From positions 1-7,837 of the forward strand of contig JBDTWB010000190.1 in the NCBI GenBank assembly GCA_040006895.1: a DNA stretch of 7,837 bases, in the 5' to 3' direction. Positions within the stretch are counted from its first letter, which is position 1, and each line of letters begins with the position of its first letter. The DNA comes from CAIWHR01 sp040006895 (GTDB taxonomy: Bacteria; Pseudomonadota; Gammaproteobacteria; Burkholderiales; Casimicrobiaceae). Made by a program: the position numbers and the translations under genes. The notes below the pieces were generated by a model. It saw only the letters and a program-made list of their open reading frames with translations, made no database searches and was not told the origin of the DNA. This document shows, in pieces, positions 5,791-7,837 of this stretch.

Positions 5791-6603
5791 ATGCCATCCG
5801 GCCACCCGGAGGAGGGGCCGCCCGATGGGCTGGCACGGGCGCCCAACGGAGCGGAAGGCACGCCCCACGACACCGGCGGTACGTCCGACGGGCTTGACGG
5901 GACCGCGCCACATGCGCCTGGCGACCCGCACGTCATGGTCGTGCTGGGCCACGTGCAGGGTGCGTACGGCGTTGCGGGCTGGGTCAAGGTCGTGCCCTAT
6001 ACCGAGACCGATACGGGTTTGCTCCAATACGGTACCTGGTGGTTGCGATCCCCGGGCGGAACGTGCTGGCAGGCGAGAACCCGCGTGGCGGGTCGGCTGC
6101 AGGGCGATACGGTCGTTGCGCAGATCGAGGGCGTCACCGATCGCGACGCGGCCCTGGATCTCAAGGGTAGCGAGGTGGCCGTGCCGCGCTCTGCGCTGCC
6201 ACCGGTCGAGCGGGGCGAGATCTACTGGGCAGACCTGGTCGGCCTGATGGTCGTGAATCGACAAGGCCAGTGCCTGGGACACGTGCGTGGCGTCACCGCC
6301 CACTCGGCGCACCCGTTGCTGCAGGTGGTGGGCGACCTGACGCGAAAGGTCGAAGGCGGAACGACAGAAGCACGGCGCGGCGGCGCGGCGCAAAACGCGA
6401 CCAGGGAACATGGATCGGACCGTCGCGCTGCCGGTGGACAGCGCGCGACGGGGCAGGGTGCGACGGTGGACGATCGTGGAGAACGACGCCCGACGGGGGC
6501 AGGCGCTGAGCGCGATCGCCTGATCCCGTACGTGCCCGCGGTGATCGATGCCGTCGACCTCGCGGGTCGACGCATCGAGGTCGATTGGGGTGAGGATTAC
6601 TGA
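5791..6603 (+). CDS. rimM: 16S rRNA-processing protein RimM, with N-terminal leader and internal insertion
   Basis: RimM binds S19 and helps mature the 30S head and 16S rRNA 3' region. With the ATG at 5791 the product is 270 aa, against about 170-200 in most bacteria. Residues 1-48 are a Gly/Pro/Asp-rich leader without recognisable structure. The N-terminal RimM barrel runs from about 50 to 135 (VLGHVQGAYGVAGWVKVVPYTE..., DRDAALDLKGSEVAVPRSALP). The C-terminal PRC-like barrel begins at EIYWADLVGLMVVN (143-156), is broken after HPLLQVVGD by a low-complexity Gly/Arg/Thr/Asp-rich insertion (~183-242), and resumes with RLIPYVPAVIDAVDL...EVDWGEDY (243-270). The frame is intact. The start is uncertain: 5791 is 42 bp after rpsP but lacks a Shine-Dalgarno, and the ATG at 5935 would give a more typical N-terminus and 222 aa. 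A strong GGAGGAGGGG (5808-5817) precedes an out-of-frame ATG at 5825. Confidence 0.95.
   Translation: MPSGHPEEGPPDGLARAPNGAEGTPHDTGGTSDGLDGTAPHAPGDPHVMVVLGHVQGAYGVAGWVKVVPYTETDTGLLQYGTWWLRSPGGTCWQARTRVAGRLQGDTVVAQIEGVTDRDAALDLKGSEVAVPRSALPPVERGEIYWADLVGLMVVNRQGQCLGHVRGVTAHSAHPLLQVVGDLTRKVEGGTTEARRGGAAQNATREHGSDRRAAGGQRATGQGATVDDRGERRPTGAGAERDRLIPYVPAVIDAVDLAGRRIEVDWGEDY
6421..6450 (+). other. Strong inverted repeat inside the rimM insertion
   Basis: CGTC-GCGCTG (6421-6430) pairs with CAGCGC (6439-6444) and, after a two-base bulge (6445-6446), GACG (6447-6450), leaving an eight-base loop. One further C-G pair (6420 with 6451) extends the stem. It falls wholly within the segment encoding the RimM low-complexity insertion. 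A repeated GCGACGG (6445-6451 and 6460-6466, 15-base period) overlaps its right arm. As mRNA it should form a stable hairpin. Confidence 0.7.
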
Positions 6604-6627
6604 CCGCGCCGCGCAGAGGACGCGCAA

Positions 6628-6782
6628 GTGCCGGACGGCGCATGTTGGGGGGTATCGCTGCGGAGCCTCGCGCCTCACGCAGACGACCGGAAAGCGCCGG
6701 CAGGCGCGTGTCGGAGTGGGATTGCTGTGCGGGGCTAGCGCGAATCACGCAGAGGCGTGGCGAGCGCCCGCCGGCGCGTGTT
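6628..6782 (+). repeat. Three diverged repeats with a conserved small hairpin in the rimM-trmD spacer
   Basis: The 214-bp spacer 6604-6817 is largely built of an imperfect tandem repeat: unit 1 at 6628-6693 (66 bp), unit 2 at 6694-6763 (70 bp) and a partial unit 3 from 6764. Each unit begins with a 5-bp stem and 4-base loop followed by RTGTY: GTGCC-GGAC-GGCGC (6628-6641), GCGCC-GGCA-GGCGC (6694-6707) and GCGCC-CGCC-GGCGC (6764-6777). The only stem difference, T for C at 6629, still pairs as a G-U wobble, while the loops vary freely. Units 1 and 2 also share CGGRGC and an exact TCACGCAGA (6675-6683 and 6745-6753). No coding frame is supported through the spacer. Confidence 0.75.
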
Positions 6783-6786
6783 AAGG

Positions 6787-6811
6787 CGTATCGAGTCGGG
6801 GACGTATCGAG
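6787..6811 (+). repeat. 9-bp direct repeat overlapping the trmD ribosome-binding site
   Basis: CGTATCGAG occurs at 6787-6795 and again at 6803-6811, a 16-bp period. The second copy runs into the trmD Shine-Dalgarno GAGGG (6809-6813). The arrangement could be an operator or a translation-control site, or a small duplication. Confidence 0.75.
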
Positions 6812-6817
6812 GGCACC

Positions 6818-7606
6818 ATGGCGGGCATCCTGCGCATAGACGTGCTCACCATTTTCCCGGAGCTCGTGCAGCAAGCGGCAGGATTCGGCGTCACCGGACG
6901 CGCGCTGGAGCGAGGCCTGTGGCGATTGGGCGTGTGGAATCCGCGCGATTTCGCCACGGGGAACTACCGGGCGATCGACGACCGTCCCTATGGTGGCGGA
7001 CCGGGGATGGTGATGCTGGCGGGGCCCCTGCGTAAGGCGCTGGCCGCGGCGCAGGGCGCGCAGCGCGAAGCCGGGATGACGCGGACGCACGTGATCTATA
7101 TGTCCCCTGCGGGCGCGCCGCTCACGCATCGCCGGGTGGCGGAGATCGCCGCGACGACGGAGGTGGGCTACGTCATCCTCGCCGGGCGTTACGAGGGCGT
7201 CGACGAGCGCTTCCTCGGGCGCGCCGTCGACGAGGAGGTCGGGATCGGTGATTTCGTGGTGTCGGGCGGCGAGTTGCCGGCACTGATGTTGATCGACGCG
7301 GTCGTGCGGCAGCGACCCGGGGTTTTGAACGACGCCGAGTCGGCGGAACAGGAGTCATTCGTGGACGGCTTGCTCGATTGCCCGCATTACACGCGGCCCG
7401 AGCGGGACGGCGACGAGGCGGTACCGGCGGTGCTGCTGTCGGGCGACCATGCGGCCATCCGCCGCTGGCGCTTGCAGCAGTCGCTGGGCAGGACTTGGGA
7501 GCGGCGGCCGGATCTCATGGCCGGTCGGCCGCTCTCGCAGGAAGAGGCAAATCTGCTCGCGGCCTATCGCCACGGGCGGGAACGCGGAGATGGTGATTCC
7601 GCATGA
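6818..7606 (+). CDS. trmD: tRNA (guanine-N1)-methyltransferase TrmD
   Basis: TrmD transfers a methyl group from S-adenosylmethionine to N1 of G37 in tRNAs, preventing +1 frameshifting. The 262-aa product has the usual length and all SPOUT-fold landmarks: LTIFPE (10-15), DDRPYGGGPGMVM (54-66), the trefoil-knot AdoMet loop LAGRYEGVDER (121-131), IGDFVVSGGELPAL (143-156), Arg164 (matching E. coli Arg154), GLLDCPHYTRPE (184-195) and RRWRLQQSLGRTW (215-227). At the position of E. coli catalytic Asp169, in the ...EDSF motif, this protein has Glu179 (...AEQESF), encoded by GAG at 7352-7354. The ATG at 6818 is preceded by GAGGG (6809-6813) four bases away. Third gene of the rpsP operon, 214 bp after rimM, an unusually wide gap. 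Otherwise a clear, intact TrmD. Confidence 0.98.
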   Translation: MAGILRIDVLTIFPELVQQAAGFGVTGRALERGLWRLGVWNPRDFATGNYRAIDDRPYGGGPGMVMLAGPLRKALAAAQGAQREAGMTRTHVIYMSPAGAPLTHRRVAEIAATTEVGYVILAGRYEGVDERFLGRAVDEEVGIGDFVVSGGELPALMLIDAVVRQRPGVLNDAESAEQESFVDGLLDCPHYTRPERDGDEAVPAVLLSGDHAAIRRWRLQQSLGRTWERRPDLMAGRPLSQEEANLLAAYRHGRERGDGDSA

Positions 7607-7622
7607 CATCAAACGCGCGCAT

Positions 7623-7659
7623 CAGGGGGCGCCCTGCGCTGCACGCAAGGCCAACGGCC
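7623..7659 (+). promoter_or_regulatory. Two compact hairpins between trmD and rplS
   Basis: The 73-bp trmD-rplS gap holds CAGGG-GGCG-CCCTG (7623-7636) and GGCC-AAC-GGCC (7649-7659). The second ends nine bases before the rplS Shine-Dalgarno (7669-7673). Neither is followed by a U-tract, so they are not intrinsic terminators. They may act as RNA processing or stability elements, or insulate rplS translation from upstream structure; that role is inferred. Confidence 0.5.
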
Positions 7660-7679
7660 ATCGCAACCGGAGAACGCAC

Positions 7680-7837
7680 GTGAACATCATCGCAGAGATC
7701 GAAAAAGAAGAGATCGCCCGGCTGGGCAAGACCATCCCGACGTTCGCGCCGGGTGACACCGTCATCGTCAACGTCAGCGTGGTCGAGGGGGAGCGCAAGC
7801 GGGTGCAGGCGTACGAGGGCGTGGTCATCGCCAAGCG
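7680..7837 (+). CDS. rplS: 50S ribosomal protein L19, N-terminal part (cut by window edge)
   Basis: The first 52 residues of bL19 are present (MNIIAEIEKEEIARLG..., PTFAPGDTVIVNVSVVEGER, KRVQAYEGVVIAK), and the frame runs off the right edge. L19 sits at the 30S-50S interface near bridge B6/B8. The start is a GTG at 7680, with GGAGA at 7669-7673 and a six-base spacer. No in-frame ATG precedes the conserved N-terminus, so the GTG is well supported. Last visible gene of the rpsP-rimM-trmD-rplS operon; about the first 45 per cent of the usual ~115-130 residues is in the window. Confidence 0.98.
   Translation, partial: MNIIAEIEKEEIARLGKTIPTFAPGDTVIVNVSVVEGERKRVQAYEGVVIAK

Noticed and set aside
5825..6247. 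A 140-codon frame with a strong Shine-Dalgarno inside rimM.
   Set aside because: The translation is an Arg/Ser/Cys-rich shadow with no domain, and RimM is certain in the other frame; only the start-site conflict was kept as a finding.
4450..6678. A 742-codon open frame on the minus strand across ffh, rpsP and rimM.
   Set aside because: It is antisense to three certain genes, has no recognisable domain, and long antisense frames are expected in GC-rich coding DNA.
6628..6782. CRISPR array as an explanation for the spaced repeats.
   Set aside because: There are only three copies of an 18-base motif; the intervening sequences are themselves similar to each other, and no cas gene is present.
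6642..6839. A small open frame in the rimM-trmD spacer.
   Set aside because: It overlaps trmD in another frame, lacks a good ribosome-binding site, and its sequence merely reflects the DNA repeats.

Overview
The window is a GC-rich bacterial chromosomal segment, about two-thirds G+C by eye, most likely from a betaproteobacterium and probably Burkholderiales. The assignment rests on three things. The Ffh, S16, TrmD and L19 sequences have betaproteobacterial features, such as the Ffh start MFDNLTQRLG and the L19 start MNIIAEIEKEEI. The gene order is a ypjD/ccsA-like gene divergent from ffh, then rpsP-rimM-trmD-rplS, the order also known from E. coli. A small conserved protein of a type I associate with Burkholderiales lies at the left end. 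No transposase, integrase, phage gene, CRISPR array, rRNA or tRNA was seen.

Left part (1-3777). The window opens in a perfect 7-bp tandem repeat (AGGGCAG, 1-55) with eight evenly spaced GGG tracts. A short plus-strand gene (250-495, 81 aa) follows. It converges on a long minus-strand gene (2805 to 637, 722 aa) encoding an unnamed protein with one canonical EF-hand loop near its N-terminus, a large soluble body and three C-terminal membrane segments. Upstream of it on the same strand is an eight-helix inner-membrane protein of the CcsA/YpjD cytochrome c assembly family (3777 to 2953).

Right part (3905-7837). Divergent from the ypjD-like gene is ffh (SRP54 GTPase). After a GC-rich spacer and a clear sigma70-type promoter (TTGTCC-18 bp-TATAAT) comes the rpsP operon: ribosomal protein S16, the 16S maturation factor RimM, the tRNA m1G37 methyltransferase TrmD and the start of L19 (GTG start, cut by the window edge). 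These genes serve ribosome assembly, tRNA modification for reading-frame maintenance, and co-translational protein targeting.

The core operon carries several oddities. RimM has a long N-terminal leader and a roughly 60-residue low-complexity insertion in its C-terminal barrel, part of which is encoded by a strong inverted repeat. The rimM-trmD spacer is 214 bp and holds three diverged, regularly spaced copies of a small hairpin with a stem-preserving base difference, then a 9-bp direct repeat overlapping the trmD Shine-Dalgarno. TrmD has Glu where the E. coli enzyme has catalytic Asp169. Two compact hairpins precede rplS. In E. coli, RimM and TrmD are made at much lower levels than S16 and L19 from one mRNA, so structured inserts at these junctions are plausible expression-setting elements here. 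That last step is inference.
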